This document shows, in pieces, positions 25,480 through 34,675 of a stretch of DNA of 64,000 nt. The notes under the pieces are model-generated. The model did no database searches, had not been told where the DNA came from, and saw only the letters and a list, made by a program, of their open reading frames with translations. The stretch is from Kibdelosporangium aridum (GTDB lineage Bacteria > Actinomycetota > Actinomycetes > Mycobacteriales > Pseudonocardiaceae). The DNA lies in assembly GCF_900176515.1 (NCBI RefSeq), contig NZ_FWXV01000004.1, positions 620,001 to 684,000 of the forward strand. The letters are read 5' to 3'. Made by a program: the position numbers and the translations under genes. The stretch's first letter is position 1; the number at the start of each line of letters is the position of its first letter.

Positions 25480-27111
25480 GTGTTGACGAATTGGGGGGTG
25501 GCGGCCGCGGGTCTGGCGGCCGCTATTGGGCTTTCAGTCGGGCAACCGCCGCCGTCGATCCCGAACATCCCGATCATTCCCGAGCCGAGCGGCCCGGTGC
25601 AGCCACCGTCCTCTTCGGACCCCAAGCCGGGTGGTGGCGCTGGCGGGGTCGAGTTCCCGACGCGCACCCAGCTTCAGCTCAAAGTGGAGCGTGACGGGCT
25701 GCTGACGGTCGAGGAGACGATCACCGTCCGGTCCGGCGAGAAGCTCAACCGCCGTTCGCCGCTGCGGATCAAGTCAGGCGAGATGGACCGGGTCTTCGTC
25801 GTGCGCGACCCGAAGCTGGAGGGCAACGGCTCCGCGCAGGCGACGGCGGACGAGTTCACCGTGTCCGTCGGCGAGGGCAAGTCGGTGCTGCGCTACCAGG
25901 TGGACGGTGCGGTCATCGACCTCGGCGACCGGCAGGAGGTGCGCTGGCAGCTCGCGGCCGGCTGGGACGCCCACCTCAGCCTGCTGCGCGCCACGTTCAT
26001 CGCGCCTGAGATCCCGATCTCGGTGCGCTGTAACGGCGGCCCGTACGGCACCGAGCGACCTTGCAGACGCGCCAGGACGGACAATGCTGGCGTCACTCGC
26101 GTCGACGTGCCGGATCTCAGCGCGGGCGACCGCGTCGACCTGGCCGTCGGCTTGCCCCTGGGGACGGTCCCGGCAAACGCCAAGCTCGTCGAGCCGGAGA
26201 AAGGCACGGGTCCGTTCGCTCTCACCTCGTTCTCCGGGTTCGGGCTGCTCGGGCTGACCGTGTTGTTGCTCGGCGGAATCGTGCTGCTGTGGGTCGCGCG
26301 CGGCCGGGACGCGAAGGTGCTGGCAACCGACGTCGGGCCAGTCGACGTTCTTGTGCGCGACAAGGACAGCGTCGCCTTCGCTTCACCCGATGGTGTACTT
26401 CCCGGGCAGATCGGCACGGTCACCGACGAGCGGGTGGACCCGGTGGACATCACCGCGACGGTGCTGGACCTCGCGGTCCGCAACTACTTGTGGATCCAGG
26501 AGATCAGCCAGGACGACTGGCAGATCGTCCGCCGCAACCCCGCCGACGACGCGCTGACCGCCTACGAGCGCGCGGTGTACGAGGCCATTCCGGAACAGGG
26601 CGGCACCGTGTCCACACTGTCCGTCGACATGGACCGCATCAAAGACGCGATGTACACGGACGTTGCCCAGCGTGAGTGGTTCAAGCGCCGTCCGGATCAG
26701 GAGCGCACCCGTTGGATGGCGGTCGGTATCGGTCTTGCCTTCATAGGAGCCGGGCTGACCGCAGTGCTCGCGTTGACAGTCGGTAACGCGCTGCTCGGCC
26801 TCGCGGTTGTCATCGCCGGTGTCGCGCTCGCGCTCGGTGCACGGCTGATGCCAGCGCGTACCAAGCGCGGCAGCGTGCTGCTGGCACAGGTGCGTAGTCT
26901 CCGCGGTTACTTGCAGTCAGCGACTCCGTCCAGCATCCCGGAGAACGACCGTGAGCTGGTGTTCTCCCGCTCCCTGCCGTACGCGGTGGTGCTCGGCGAG
27001 TCGCCACGGTGGCTCGAGGCGTTCGCCTCATCGGGCGAGCTCTACTGGTTCAGCGGTGGGCGAAACCTGCCGGGCTTCATCACGGCGATGGACCGCGCGC
27101 TGGCCAAGTAG
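25480..27111 (+). CDS. DUF2207 domain membrane protein
   Basis: 543 aa. N-terminal signal or helix (residues ~5-20), a Pro-rich spacer, an extracytoplasmic beta domain (LQLKVERDGLLTVEETITV, as in DUF2207), a transmembrane helix around residue 250 (LLGLTVLLLGGIVLLWVA), a cytosolic winged-helix-like region (DITATVLDLAVRNYLWI) and two further helices near residues 415-450. GTG at 25480. Function of the family is unknown. It is divergent from the metallopeptidase pair, with only 64 bp between the start codons. Confidence 0.8.
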   Translation: MLTNWGVAAAGLAAAIGLSVGQPPPSIPNIPIIPEPSGPVQPPSSSDPKPGGGAGGVEFPTRTQLQLKVERDGLLTVEETITVRSGEKLNRRSPLRIKSGEMDRVFVVRDPKLEGNGSAQATADEFTVSVGEGKSVLRYQVDGAVIDLGDRQEVRWQLAAGWDAHLSLLRATFIAPEIPISVRCNGGPYGTERPCRRARTDNAGVTRVDVPDLSAGDRVDLAVGLPLGTVPANAKLVEPEKGTGPFALTSFSGFGLLGLTVLLLGGIVLLWVARGRDAKVLATDVGPVDVLVRDKDSVAFASPDGVLPGQIGTVTDERVDPVDITATVLDLAVRNYLWIQEISQDDWQIVRRNPADDALTAYERAVYEAIPEQGGTVSTLSVDMDRIKDAMYTDVAQREWFKRRPDQERTRWMAVGIGLAFIGAGLTAVLALTVGNALLGLAVVIAGVALALGARLMPARTKRGSVLLAQVRSLRGYLQSATPSSIPENDRELVFSRSLPYAVVLGESPRWLEAFASSGELYWFSGGRNLPGFITAMDRALAK

Positions 27112-27120
27112 GCTCGTGCC

Positions 27121-28404
27121 ATGGCTGCACCCGACCTGCACACGTTCACCCTCCCGAACGGTTTGCGTGTGGTGCTCGCGCCGGACACCACATCACCGGT
27201 GGTCGGCGTCAGCGTGCACTACGACGTGGGCTTCCGATCCGAACCAGAGGGGCGAACCGGCTTCGCCCACCTGTTCGAGCACCTGATGTTCCAGGGCAGC
27301 GAGAGCCTGGAGAAGCTGGCGCACTTCCGCCACGTCCAGTCCTCCGGTGGCACGTTCAACGGCTCGACGCACCCGGACTACACCGACTACTTCGAGGTGC
27401 TCCCGTCCGCCGCGCTTGAGCGGGCGCTGTTCCTCGAGGCCGACCGGATGCGCGCGCCGAAGCTGACCCAGGAGAACCTCCAGAACCAGATCGACGTGGT
27501 GAAAGAGGAAATCCGGCTGAACGTGCTGAACCGGCCCTACGGCGGATTCCCGTGGATCCTGCTGCCGCCGGTGCTCTACAAGACGTTCCCGAACGCGCAC
27601 AACGGCTACGGCGACTTCACCGACCTCGAACAGGCCAGCCTCGACGACTGCGCCGCCTTCTTCGACACGTACTACGCACCCGGCAACGCGGTGCTCACCG
27701 TGGCTGGTGACTTCACCGTCGAGCAGGCCCGTGAACTGGTCGAACGGCACTTCGGTGACGTGCCCGCACGCGAGACGCCGCAACGACCGTCGTTCGCCGA
27801 ACCGCCGCCCCAGGGCGAACTGCGCGGCGAGCACCAGGACCCGCACGCGCCGCTGCCCGCGCTGGCCGTCGGCTACCGGATGCCCGACCCGATCAACGAC
27901 CTGGATGCGTACCTGGCGCACCTCGTGCTCGCCTCCGTGCTCACCGAGGGCGACGGCTCCCGGCTGCAGCAGCGGATGGTGCACAAGGAAGCGCTGGTCA
28001 CCGACATCAACGCCGGTGCCGGGCTGTTCGGCCCGTTCGAGGCGCGTGACCCGGACACGTTCTCGATCACCGCGATGTACTCGCCGGAGGTGACCGTCGA
28101 CCGCGTGCTCGGCGCGCTGGACGAGGAACTCGAACTGCTGGCCAGCACCCCGCCGTCGGAGCAGGAGCTGGCGAAGGTGACCGCACGCTGGGTCTCCAGC
28201 CTGCACAAGGAGCACGACCGCCTGGTCAGCAGGACGCTCGGGCTGGGCAGCTTCCAGTTGCTGTACGGCGACGCCGGGCTGATCTACCAGCTGCCCGACC
28301 GGATCGCGGCGGTCACGCCGCAGGACGTGTCCGGCGCGGCCAAGCTGCTGCGCCCGGACTCGCGTGCCGTACTGCAGGTCTTCCCGGCTGGAGGTGCCGA
28401 ATGA
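27121..28404 (+). CDS. M16 family zinc metallopeptidase (catalytic subunit)
   Basis: 427 aa, pitrilysin/insulinase class. The inverted zinc motif HLFEHLMF (HxxEH) is near residue 55, with TDYFEVLP and the downstream glutamate region after it. The C-terminal half is the second M16 domain. It is translationally coupled (ATGA) to a second M16 gene that lacks the zinc motif, the usual arrangement of a heterodimeric processing-peptidase-like enzyme. No signal peptide is seen, so it is probably cytoplasmic. Confidence 0.88.
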   Translation: MAAPDLHTFTLPNGLRVVLAPDTTSPVVGVSVHYDVGFRSEPEGRTGFAHLFEHLMFQGSESLEKLAHFRHVQSSGGTFNGSTHPDYTDYFEVLPSAALERALFLEADRMRAPKLTQENLQNQIDVVKEEIRLNVLNRPYGGFPWILLPPVLYKTFPNAHNGYGDFTDLEQASLDDCAAFFDTYYAPGNAVLTVAGDFTVEQARELVERHFGDVPARETPQRPSFAEPPPQGELRGEHQDPHAPLPALAVGYRMPDPINDLDAYLAHLVLASVLTEGDGSRLQQRMVHKEALVTDINAGAGLFGPFEARDPDTFSITAMYSPEVTVDRVLGALDEELELLASTPPSEQELAKVTARWVSSLHKEHDRLVSRTLGLGSFQLLYGDAGLIYQLPDRIAAVTPQDVSGAAKLLRPDSRAVLQVFPAGGAE

Positions 28405-29765
28405 GCATCACGTCTCACCGTTCTGCCGAGGAAATCGGTCGTACCGAGGTCGGTCCGCGCCCGTTGCCGCCGTTGGGCGAGCAGCGCGCGGCGACCGGTC
28501 TGTCCCATGTGGACACCACGCTGACCAACGGGCTGCGCGTGATCGTGGTCAAGCAGTCGGCCGTGCCCATGGTCGAACTGCGGCTGCGGATCCCGTTCGC
28601 CGACACGGACCTGATGCACGCGGCCAAGGCCGAGGTGCTGGCGTCGACGTTCTTCTCCGGCACGGCAAAGCGTGACCGGGTCGCGATCGACACCGATCTG
28701 GCGCTGGTCGGCGGCGAGCTGGACGCGTCGGTCGACCCGGAGCGGCTCAGCATCGGCGGAAACGCACTGGCCAGCGGCTTGGACACATTGCTCGACGTAC
28801 TCAGCGACGCGTTGACCTCGGCGTCGTACGTCGATGAGGAGGTCGGCCGGGAGAAGTCGCGGCTGGTCGAGCGGATCGCGATGGCCATGTCGCAGCCGAG
28901 CGTGATCGCCCGGCGGGCGCTGCAGAAGCACCGTTACGGCGACCACCCGGCCACCCGTGAGATGCCGGAAGCCGAGGACGTCGCCAAGGTCACCGCGGAC
29001 GAGGTCCGCGCACTGCACCGTGATTTCGTGCTGCCGCGCGGATCGGTGCTCGTCCTGGTCGGCGATGTCGAGCCGGACCCGGCCGTGGCCACGTTGGAAT
29101 CGGCGCTCGGCGGCTGGCAGGCCGACGGCACCGCGACCGAACTGCCTGAGCTGCCAGTGGTTCCGGGCGGCGACCTGCTGTTCGTGCCGCGTACCGGTGC
29201 CGTGCAGTCGCAGTTCCGGCTCAGCGCGCAGGCCATCACCCGGACCGATGCCCGGTATCCGGCGCTGCAGCTGGCGAACCTGGCGTTCGGCGGGTTCTTC
29301 TCGTCCCGTCTGGTCGAGAACATCCGTGAGGACAAGGGGTACACGTACCACGCACGGTCCTATCTGGAGTTCACGCCCGGTGGCGCGACCCTGCTGATCG
29401 ACACCGACACGGCCAGCGAAGTCACCGCGAACGCGTTGCTGGAGGTCCGGTACGAGCTCGCCAGGATCGTGCTGTCGCCGCCGTCGGACACCGAAGTGGA
29501 CACTGTCCGGCAGTACGCGATCGGGCAGCTGCTCACCGCGACCGCGTCGCAGTCCGGGCTCGCGTCACAGCTGATCGGCCTTGCCTCGCAAGGGCTCGGG
29601 GTCGAGTGGCTGGTGTCGTACCCAGGCAGGCTGCAGGAGGTCACGGCCGAACAGATCGCGGCTGCGGCCCGTGACTTCTTCGCGCCGGTCAACTGGACCG
29701 GTGTGATCGTCGGTGACTCGGCCCAGTTCGAGAACGTGCGTCTGCTGGGTGACGTGAAGCAGTGA
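28401..29765 (+). CDS. M16 family peptidase-like protein (non-catalytic partner)
   Basis: 454 aa with the M16 fold but no HxxEH: at the equivalent place it reads DLMHAAKAEVLAS. The substrate-binding Arg/Tyr motif of M16 partners is retained (ENIREDKGYTYHARS). This matches the alpha-type subunit that completes the closed chamber with the catalytic partner encoded just upstream. Its stop overlaps the nudC start (GTGA). Confidence 0.86.
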   Translation: MSITSHRSAEEIGRTEVGPRPLPPLGEQRAATGLSHVDTTLTNGLRVIVVKQSAVPMVELRLRIPFADTDLMHAAKAEVLASTFFSGTAKRDRVAIDTDLALVGGELDASVDPERLSIGGNALASGLDTLLDVLSDALTSASYVDEEVGREKSRLVERIAMAMSQPSVIARRALQKHRYGDHPATREMPEAEDVAKVTADEVRALHRDFVLPRGSVLVLVGDVEPDPAVATLESALGGWQADGTATELPELPVVPGGDLLFVPRTGAVQSQFRLSAQAITRTDARYPALQLANLAFGGFFSSRLVENIREDKGYTYHARSYLEFTPGGATLLIDTDTASEVTANALLEVRYELARIVLSPPSDTEVDTVRQYAIGQLLTATASQSGLASQLIGLASQGLGVEWLVSYPGRLQEVTAEQIAAAARDFFAPVNWTGVIVGDSAQFENVRLLGDVKQ

Positions 29766-30709
29766 CGTTCCAGCTCGACAGCCTCCCGGTGCTCTCCCGC
29801 TCCACTGTGGAACGTGAGGAGACGCTACGGGAGGACCCGCGCAGGCAGGCGGAGCTGTGGCAGGACGGGCGGGTCCTCGTTGTGGACCCGCGCGGCCGCA
29901 CCCCGATCCGTTCCGGCGGAACGGTTCTGGCGTTCCAGAAGGCCACCGGGGACGGACCGCCGGCGGAGGCTTTGCTGCTGGGTGAGGAGAAAGGCGTCGG
30001 CTACTGGGCATTGCCCGTCGAGTCGTCGGCGCCGGACTCCGGCCTCGACTGGCGGTCATGGCAGGACATCGGCAACGCCGAAGGGGAGCAGTGGCTCGAC
30101 CTGCGGGCTGCGGGGTCCTTTTTGGACGCCACGGCGGCCGGCCTGTTCACCACCGCGGTCGCGTTGCTCAACTGGCACCGCAGGGCCAAGTTCTGCGCGA
30201 ACTGCGGTTCCGCGGTGGACCGGGTCAAGTCCGGATGGGCGACTCAGTGCCCGCAGTGCGGCCGTGAGGAGTACCCACGGACCGACCCGGCGGTGATCTG
30301 CCTTGTCCACGACCGGGACGACACCCAGGTTTTGCTGGCCCGGCAACCGGTCTGGCCGAAAGGCCGGTACTCCGTGCTCGCCGGGTTCGTCGAGGCGGGC
30401 GAATCGCTGGAAGCCTGCGTTGCCAGGGAGATCTGCGAGGAAGTCGGCGTGGACGTCGCCGACATCCGGTACCTCGGCAGCCAGCCGTGGCCCTTCCCGC
30501 GTTCGTTGATGCTCGGCTTCGCGGCGAGTGCCGATCCGCTGCAGCCGACTCGTCTCGCCGACGGGGAGATCGAGGAGGCGCACTGGGTCGCCCGCGAGGT
30601 CGTGCGGGAAGCCCTTGCCGCGGAAGCTGAAGGCCGCGAGCACTGGCTAGGGCTGCCCGGGCCGACCTCCATCGCCCGGCGGATGCTCGAGTCCTGGGCC
30701 GCCGCCTGA
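29762..30709 (+). CDS. nudC: NADH pyrophosphatase / RNA deNADding enzyme
   Basis: 315 aa. The zinc ribbon CANCGSAV...CPQCG is followed by the Nudix box GFVEAGESLEACVAREICEEVGV-type sequence (GX5EX7REUXEEXGU pattern, residues ~215-237) and the NudC-specific SQPWPFPRSLMLGF. It hydrolyses NAD(H) to NMN(H) and AMP, and family members remove NAD caps from RNA. GTG 29762 overlaps the upstream stop. The last 63 bp overlap the 3' end of the convergent PPOX gene, an unusually long tail-to-tail overlap. Confidence 0.9.
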   Translation: MTFQLDSLPVLSRSTVEREETLREDPRRQAELWQDGRVLVVDPRGRTPIRSGGTVLAFQKATGDGPPAEALLLGEEKGVGYWALPVESSAPDSGLDWRSWQDIGNAEGEQWLDLRAAGSFLDATAAGLFTTAVALLNWHRRAKFCANCGSAVDRVKSGWATQCPQCGREEYPRTDPAVICLVHDRDDTQVLLARQPVWPKGRYSVLAGFVEAGESLEACVAREICEEVGVDVADIRYLGSQPWPFPRSLMLGFAASADPLQPTRLADGEIEEAHWVAREVVREALAAEAEGREHWLGLPGPTSIARRMLESWAAA

Positions 30710-31075
30710 CCAGGACGTCGTCTTGGTCACGTCGATCAGGATGAACGGTCCCTCGGGCGGGATGTCCTGGTACTGCGGGTATTTCTCGATCAGCCAGGCC
30801 CGTCGCGCTGTGGTCTCGGTGATCCGTGCGGTTCCGTCCGCACGGATCCACCACAGTCGCCGCCAGTCCTCGTCGTAGTGGTCGACGAGCAGGGACACTT
30901 TCGCGTTGGCCCGGATGTTGCGCAGCCGCTTGAGGTCGCGGGTCGACTTGGGCTTGTGGTCGATCGCGATCACGATGACGTCGTCCCTGGCCGCGAACGT
31001 GACCGGGACGATGTGCGGTTGGCCGTCCTCGCCGACTGTCGCCAGGCGCGCGACCCTCGCGTCATCGAGCCGCAC
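30647..31075 (-). CDS. PPOX-class F420-dependent oxidoreductase (TIGR03668-like)
   Basis: 142 aa split-barrel flavin/F420 enzyme: ARVARLATVGEDGQPHIVPV opens the barrel, then DHKPKSTRDLKRLRNI and WWIRADGTARI. It is similar to the TIGR03668 family of actinobacterial F420-binding proteins. The GTG start lies inside the last 14 bp of gntK, so the two are coupled. The C-terminal 20 residues lie antisense to the end of nudC. Substrate unknown. Confidence 0.75.
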   Translation of the reverse strand: MRLDDARVARLATVGEDGQPHIVPVTFAARDDVIVIAIDHKPKSTRDLKRLRNIRANAKVSLLVDHYDEDWRRLWWIRADGTARITETTARRAWLIEKYPQYQDIPPEGPFILIDVTKTTSWSGGGPGLEHPPGDGGRPGQP

Positions 31076-31544
31076 GGACCGCGGCTTCGACTAGCTCGTC
31101 CGGTTCGGCGTCGATGTCCAGCACCACACCACGCTCGTCCGGCTGCAGCGGTTCCAGGTCGGCGATCTGGGAATCGAGCAGCGCGGGCGGCATGAAATGC
31201 CCCTTGCGGGCCGCGAGGCGCTCCGCGATCAGCTCACGCGTGCCGTCGAGGTGCACGAAGAACACGTCGCCGCCGGTCCTGAGCACGTCGCGGTACTTGC
31301 GCTTGAGCGCTGACGACGTGACAACTCCGCCGGTCTGCTGGTGGTCGCTGATCCAGGCCGCGATGGCCCGCAGCCACGGCCAGCGGTCGTCGTCGGTCAG
31401 CGGGGTGCCCGACGACATTTTCGCGATGTTCTCCGGCGGGTGGAACTCGTCGGCCTCGGCGTAGTCCACGCCCTGCCGTTTCGCCAGCTCAAGGCCGACT
31501 GTCGTCTTGCCTGCCCCGGAAACGCCCATCACCACGATGACCAT
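31062..31544 (-). CDS. gntK: Gluconokinase
   Basis: 160 aa, GntK/P-loop kinase. Walker A GVSGAGKTTVG, then EADEFHPPENIAKMSSGTPL (gluconate-binding region), DDRWPWLRAI and ALKRKYRDVLR. It phosphorylates D-gluconate to 6-phosphogluconate for the pentose phosphate pathway. Complete and of normal length. It is followed by the PPOX gene with a 14-bp overlap; no gluconate transporter is nearby. Confidence 0.9.
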   Translation of the reverse strand: MVIVVMGVSGAGKTTVGLELAKRQGVDYAEADEFHPPENIAKMSSGTPLTDDDRWPWLRAIAAWISDHQQTGGVVTSSALKRKYRDVLRTGGDVFFVHLDGTRELIAERLAARKGHFMPPALLDSQIADLEPLQPDERGVVLDIDAEPDELVEAAVRAAR

Positions 31545-31608
31545 CTGCCAACTCTAGAGGCCCCGGATTTCACTACACTGTGCGCATGCCGACGAGTCGG
31601 GGGACTGA

Positions 31609-32118
31609 TTGGTACCGCTAGTCACGTTGAAATGGCGACGGGTCGCACCGCGCTGGGCGTTCATGGGACTGATGGGGTGCTTGGCCGTGCTCGGCGCCCT
31701 GTTCGCGCTGATCGTCGCGGTCGATTCGCTGCAGAAAGCAACCGCCGGTGGGCAGACCCACGGGTTCGCCGTGGTGATCCTGCTCGCGTGGACCACCGCC
31801 GCCGTGCGGCTGTTCCGTGCTGACCTCTACGTCAGCACGGAAGGCATCCGCAAGCGCACGCTCCTGCGGCAAAGGACCTGGGCATGGGCCGCGATCCAGG
31901 ACTTCACGATCAAGCCGATGGCCGGCCTGCGCCTGCTGGGCGGCTACGCGATCTGGATCCGCCTGCACGACGGCAGCGAGATCGAGACCTCGGTGCACTA
32001 CGCCGAGTCGCTGCCCGAGGTGCGTGGCATGTTCATGTCCGAGGCCGAAGCCCACGAGATCCTGCGGCAACTGCAGGGTGCGTTGGCCCGCTCCCGCGCC
32101 GCGGCCCAAGCCAGATGA
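31609..32118 (+). CDS. PH-domain membrane protein (bPH6-like)
   Basis: 169 aa. Two transmembrane helices (around residues 17-37 and 50-65) are followed by a small bacterial PH-like domain: ADLYVSTEGIRKRTLLRQRT, AWAAIQDF. The start is a TTG at 31609 and could be further in. A second protein of the same design follows after 40 bp. Such proteins are common in actinomycetes and have no known role. Confidence 0.65.
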   Translation: MVPLVTLKWRRVAPRWAFMGLMGCLAVLGALFALIVAVDSLQKATAGGQTHGFAVVILLAWTTAAVRLFRADLYVSTEGIRKRTLLRQRTWAWAAIQDFTIKPMAGLRLLGGYAIWIRLHDGSEIETSVHYAESLPEVRGMFMSEAEAHEILRQLQGALARSRAAAQAR

Positions 32119-32158
32119 CATCTATCCTCCCCTCACACTTCTGCGATGAGGGGGGACG

Positions 32159-32575
32159 ATGGATCGTTGGGAGCTGGCGGTGCCCAACCGCGAGGACAGC
32201 CAACGAGGACTGGTCCTGTTAGGTGTCGGGGTTCTGCTCGTCGGCTTCGAGATCTATGACTCGGTGGTCTACGGGTTCGCACCGTCATACACGCTTGTCG
32301 CGATCCTGTTCGCCTTCGTCGTGGGCTGGCGGATCCGGACGATGGGCCTGTACGTCAGCCAGCGGGGCGTGCGGATCCGATTGCCGTACCACACCCGCAC
32401 GTACGACTGGTTCGAGATCAGGGACTTCGAAAGCAAGCCGCTGCCGCCGTCGAGACGGCTGCTGATCTGGGTGGTACTGAAGATGGGCGAGCCCCAGCGG
32501 ACTTCGGTGCCGGGCAGCCCGGAGGTCCTGGACCAGTTGCGCGCCCGGCTCGCGGCGCGCAGCGTAGGTGAATGA
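32159..32575 (+). CDS. PH-domain membrane protein (bPH6-like)
   Basis: 138 aa with two predicted helices (LVLLGVGVLLVGFEIY and TLVAILFAFVVGW) and a PH-like domain (GLYVSQRGVRIRLPYHTRT, WFEIRDFE). It is a distant paralogue of the upstream gene, in which the same VS(T/Q)xG-IR motif follows the second helix. It starts with an ATG soon after GAGGGG. The transcript probably ends at the hairpin 32597-32626. Confidence 0.68.
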   Translation: MDRWELAVPNREDSQRGLVLLGVGVLLVGFEIYDSVVYGFAPSYTLVAILFAFVVGWRIRTMGLYVSQRGVRIRLPYHTRTYDWFEIRDFESKPLPPSRRLLIWVVLKMGEPQRTSVPGSPEVLDQLRARLAARSVGE

Positions 32576-32596
32576 CGGTCAAGTGGGAGCGAGTGG

Positions 32597-32626
32597 GGGC
32601 GAACGCGCGTTTCGTGGCGTTCGCCC
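32597..32626. terminator. Hairpin between PH-domain gene and espG
   Basis: GGGCGAACGC (32597-32606) is the exact reverse complement of GCGTTCGCCC (32617-32626), with a 10-nt loop. It lies between two convergent genes and can act in both directions. Confidence 0.65.
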
Positions 32627-32714
32627 GAGGCGTGGCCTTGGTGTGCGCCGTGGCCGTGGCCGCTGGCTTCGATCCCGGCCGACGCGGTAGCGCGCCTGCA
32701 AGCCGCGCATGGCG

Positions 32715-33443
32715 CTAACCGAGGAGGCGTTCAAGGCTCCGCAAGCGAGTGACCAGTTCGCTCGGGGACGCGGGCGCGACCGTCAACCAAAGGTCGCCGC
32801 CGCTGGAAACCGTTGCCAGGTTGAGGAATCGTCCCCATTTTGTGTCGGCGTACCGCAGCGGGTGCGTGACTTCCGTGCGACGGCCTAAGGAATCCCGGAC
32901 CGCCACCCAGAGTTCGCCGCTGCCCGCCGACGGCTGGGCCATGACTTGGAGGACCTGTCGCAGATCAGGCCGGGCAGGTCTTCGTTTCCGAGCGGCCGCA
33001 CGCAGTTCGTCCACGGGGACGGAGACCGGTGTGCCAGAACCTGGGCGCATGTCCGGAAGCTGGCCGACCAACGCCTCGGCCAGCTTGCTCGCCTTGGCTT
33101 TCCGCAAGGAGATTTCGGTGTCGTCCCGTACGGCCAGAATCGCTTCCCGACCGGTGGCGGCGGCGAGAATGCTCCTTCGCCTCGCGATCCATCCGTAGTA
33201 CTCGACACTTGCGCGGCAGAGCACCGACAATGCTGCGGCTACGTCGACGTCCAGCCGTCCATGACGGTCCAGCCAGCCCAGTCGCTTCGCTTCTTCGTAG
33301 GCGCTGGCTTGTGCGGCTTGGACCTCGTCGCGGGGCCGCCACACCGCGGCAGGCGCCAGCACCTCGGGCAACTCACCGATGCGTTCCTGCCGGAGCAGGG
33401 TTGCCAACGCGTCTACCGGCAGCCGCACTGGTCTCGGGAGCAC
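32715..33443 (-). CDS. EspG-family ESX secretion-associated chaperone
   Basis: 242 aa, EspG-like. VDALATLLRQERIGELPEVL at the N-terminus and GWLDRHGRLDVDVAAALSVL match actinobacterial EspG proteins, which bind PE/PPE-type substrates of type VII secretion in the cytosol. The gene directly abuts the PPE-like gene upstream (shared base at 33443), giving the usual substrate-chaperone pair. No EccC or EccB is in the window, so the secretion machine must be elsewhere. Confidence 0.75.
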   Translation of the reverse strand: MLPRPVRLPVDALATLLRQERIGELPEVLAPAAVWRPRDEVQAAQASAYEEAKRLGWLDRHGRLDVDVAAALSVLCRASVEYYGWIARRRSILAAATGREAILAVRDDTEISLRKAKASKLAEALVGQLPDMRPGSGTPVSVPVDELRAAARKRRPARPDLRQVLQVMAQPSAGSGELWVAVRDSLGRRTEVTHPLRYADTKWGRFLNLATVSSGGDLWLTVAPASPSELVTRLRSLERLLG

Positions 33444-34675
33444 TACTCGATCACCGGCGGCGCGGTCCGCTCGTCCGTGCCGAAGATCGCTTCCGGATCG
33501 GGTTCCTGCAAGAAGGAGGCTCGCTCGTGTTCTTCGTCTTCGCTGCCCCTCGCAGGACCAAGTGCGCCCATGGGCGTTCCGCCCGGTCCACCACGTGTGG
33601 CACCTCGAGGCCCTTCTGGAGTTAGGTGGCCGCGCCCGGCGCCGGCCTGGCTATGGGGGAGTCCAGCGCCGGTGCGGCCTCCCGCGCCGCTGCTTGAACC
33701 GGGCGCGCCGGATCCAGTTCCGCCGCGGCCTTGGTTGCCAGACCCTGCTCCACTGCCTTGGCCGCCCGCTCCTGTCCTTGGTCCCGGTCCGGCGCTGGAT
33801 GCCGCGCCACCGCCTTGGCCGAGCGGGTTGCCGCCGATCGGTCCGAGCGTGCTGCTGTTCCCGCCGGTGACCGGCACCGCACCAGGCGACCCCGAACCAG
33901 GACTTCCTGGGGTCGACGGCACAAAGCTGCCCGGATTGGTGCCTTGCTGAGGTGGCGGTACCCCTTGCCCAGGCGGTGGTGCCCCGCCCTGCCCAGGCCC
34001 TGAGGGTGGCGGCTCGACGGGGCTGGGCTCGTCACCCGGCCTCGGTGCCGGCCCGGAATTCCCGGTGCCAGGCCCATCGCCACCCCGCCCAAAAGGCGAC
34101 GGCTGATCCCCACCACCAGGAGGAACCGGCCCACCCTCTTGAGACGCAACGCTCATCGAAGCGTTATCCGCCAAAAGCGTCCCGTACGAACTCGGCAACC
34201 GCGTCGTGTTGTACGAGCTGGCGTTGTCGTAGGCGCTCATCACGTCCACGTTGTGCTGGGACGCGGCGTTGTACGCAGCAACTTGCCCTTTGTACGTCGC
34301 ACCCACATCCGAAGAAGTGACCATCATCCACGGATCAGGAAAAGCAGGTTCAGGCGGAACAGGCCGGACGGAATTCTTGGCATCACCAAACGACCCAACC
34401 TGCCGCATGGAGAGATCCTGCGCGACATTGATCTCCGGAGCAGCCAACGCATGAGCAACCGCCAACGGCCCAGCACCCCGCTGCGCGGCCCCAGCGGAAT
34501 CCCCCTGCCAAGCCGATTCCATAGCCGACGTCAACTGAATGATCTCATCAGCCTGCTGCTCGTACTCAGCGACAAGTTCCTTCACGATCGCCGCAGCATT
34601 AGCGAGCCCTTCCCCGCCCCGCGCTTGCGTGAAGTTCCGATAGATCTGCTCGGCCGACATGAACACGTCAACCAC
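33443..34675 (-). CDS. PPE-like protein with Pro/Gly-rich C-terminal region
   Basis: 410 aa. The first ~170 residues are alpha-helical (SAEQIYRNFTQARGGEGLAN, a WQGDSAGAAQRGAG WXG-like turn, AYNAASQHNVDVMSAYDNAS), like PPE/WXG100-type ESX substrates. The next 200 residues are low-complexity Gly/Pro/Ser. The end is acidic and possibly ordered. The frame opens at GTG 34675, overlapping the lipoprotein stop by 8 bp; ATG 34660 is a good alternative start. Probably secreted by a type VII system with EspG as chaperone. Confidence 0.7.
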   Translation of the reverse strand: MVDVFMSAEQIYRNFTQARGGEGLANAAAIVKELVAEYEQQADEIIQLTSAMESAWQGDSAGAAQRGAGPLAVAHALAAPEINVAQDLSMRQVGSFGDAKNSVRPVPPEPAFPDPWMMVTSSDVGATYKGQVAAYNAASQHNVDVMSAYDNASSYNTTRLPSSYGTLLADNASMSVASQEGGPVPPGGGDQPSPFGRGGDGPGTGNSGPAPRPGDEPSPVEPPPSGPGQGGAPPPGQGVPPPQQGTNPGSFVPSTPGSPGSGSPGAVPVTGGNSSTLGPIGGNPLGQGGGAASSAGPGPRTGAGGQGSGAGSGNQGRGGTGSGAPGSSSGAGGRTGAGLPHSQAGAGRGHLTPEGPRGATRGGPGGTPMGALGPARGSEDEEHERASFLQEPDPEAIFGTDERTAPPVIE

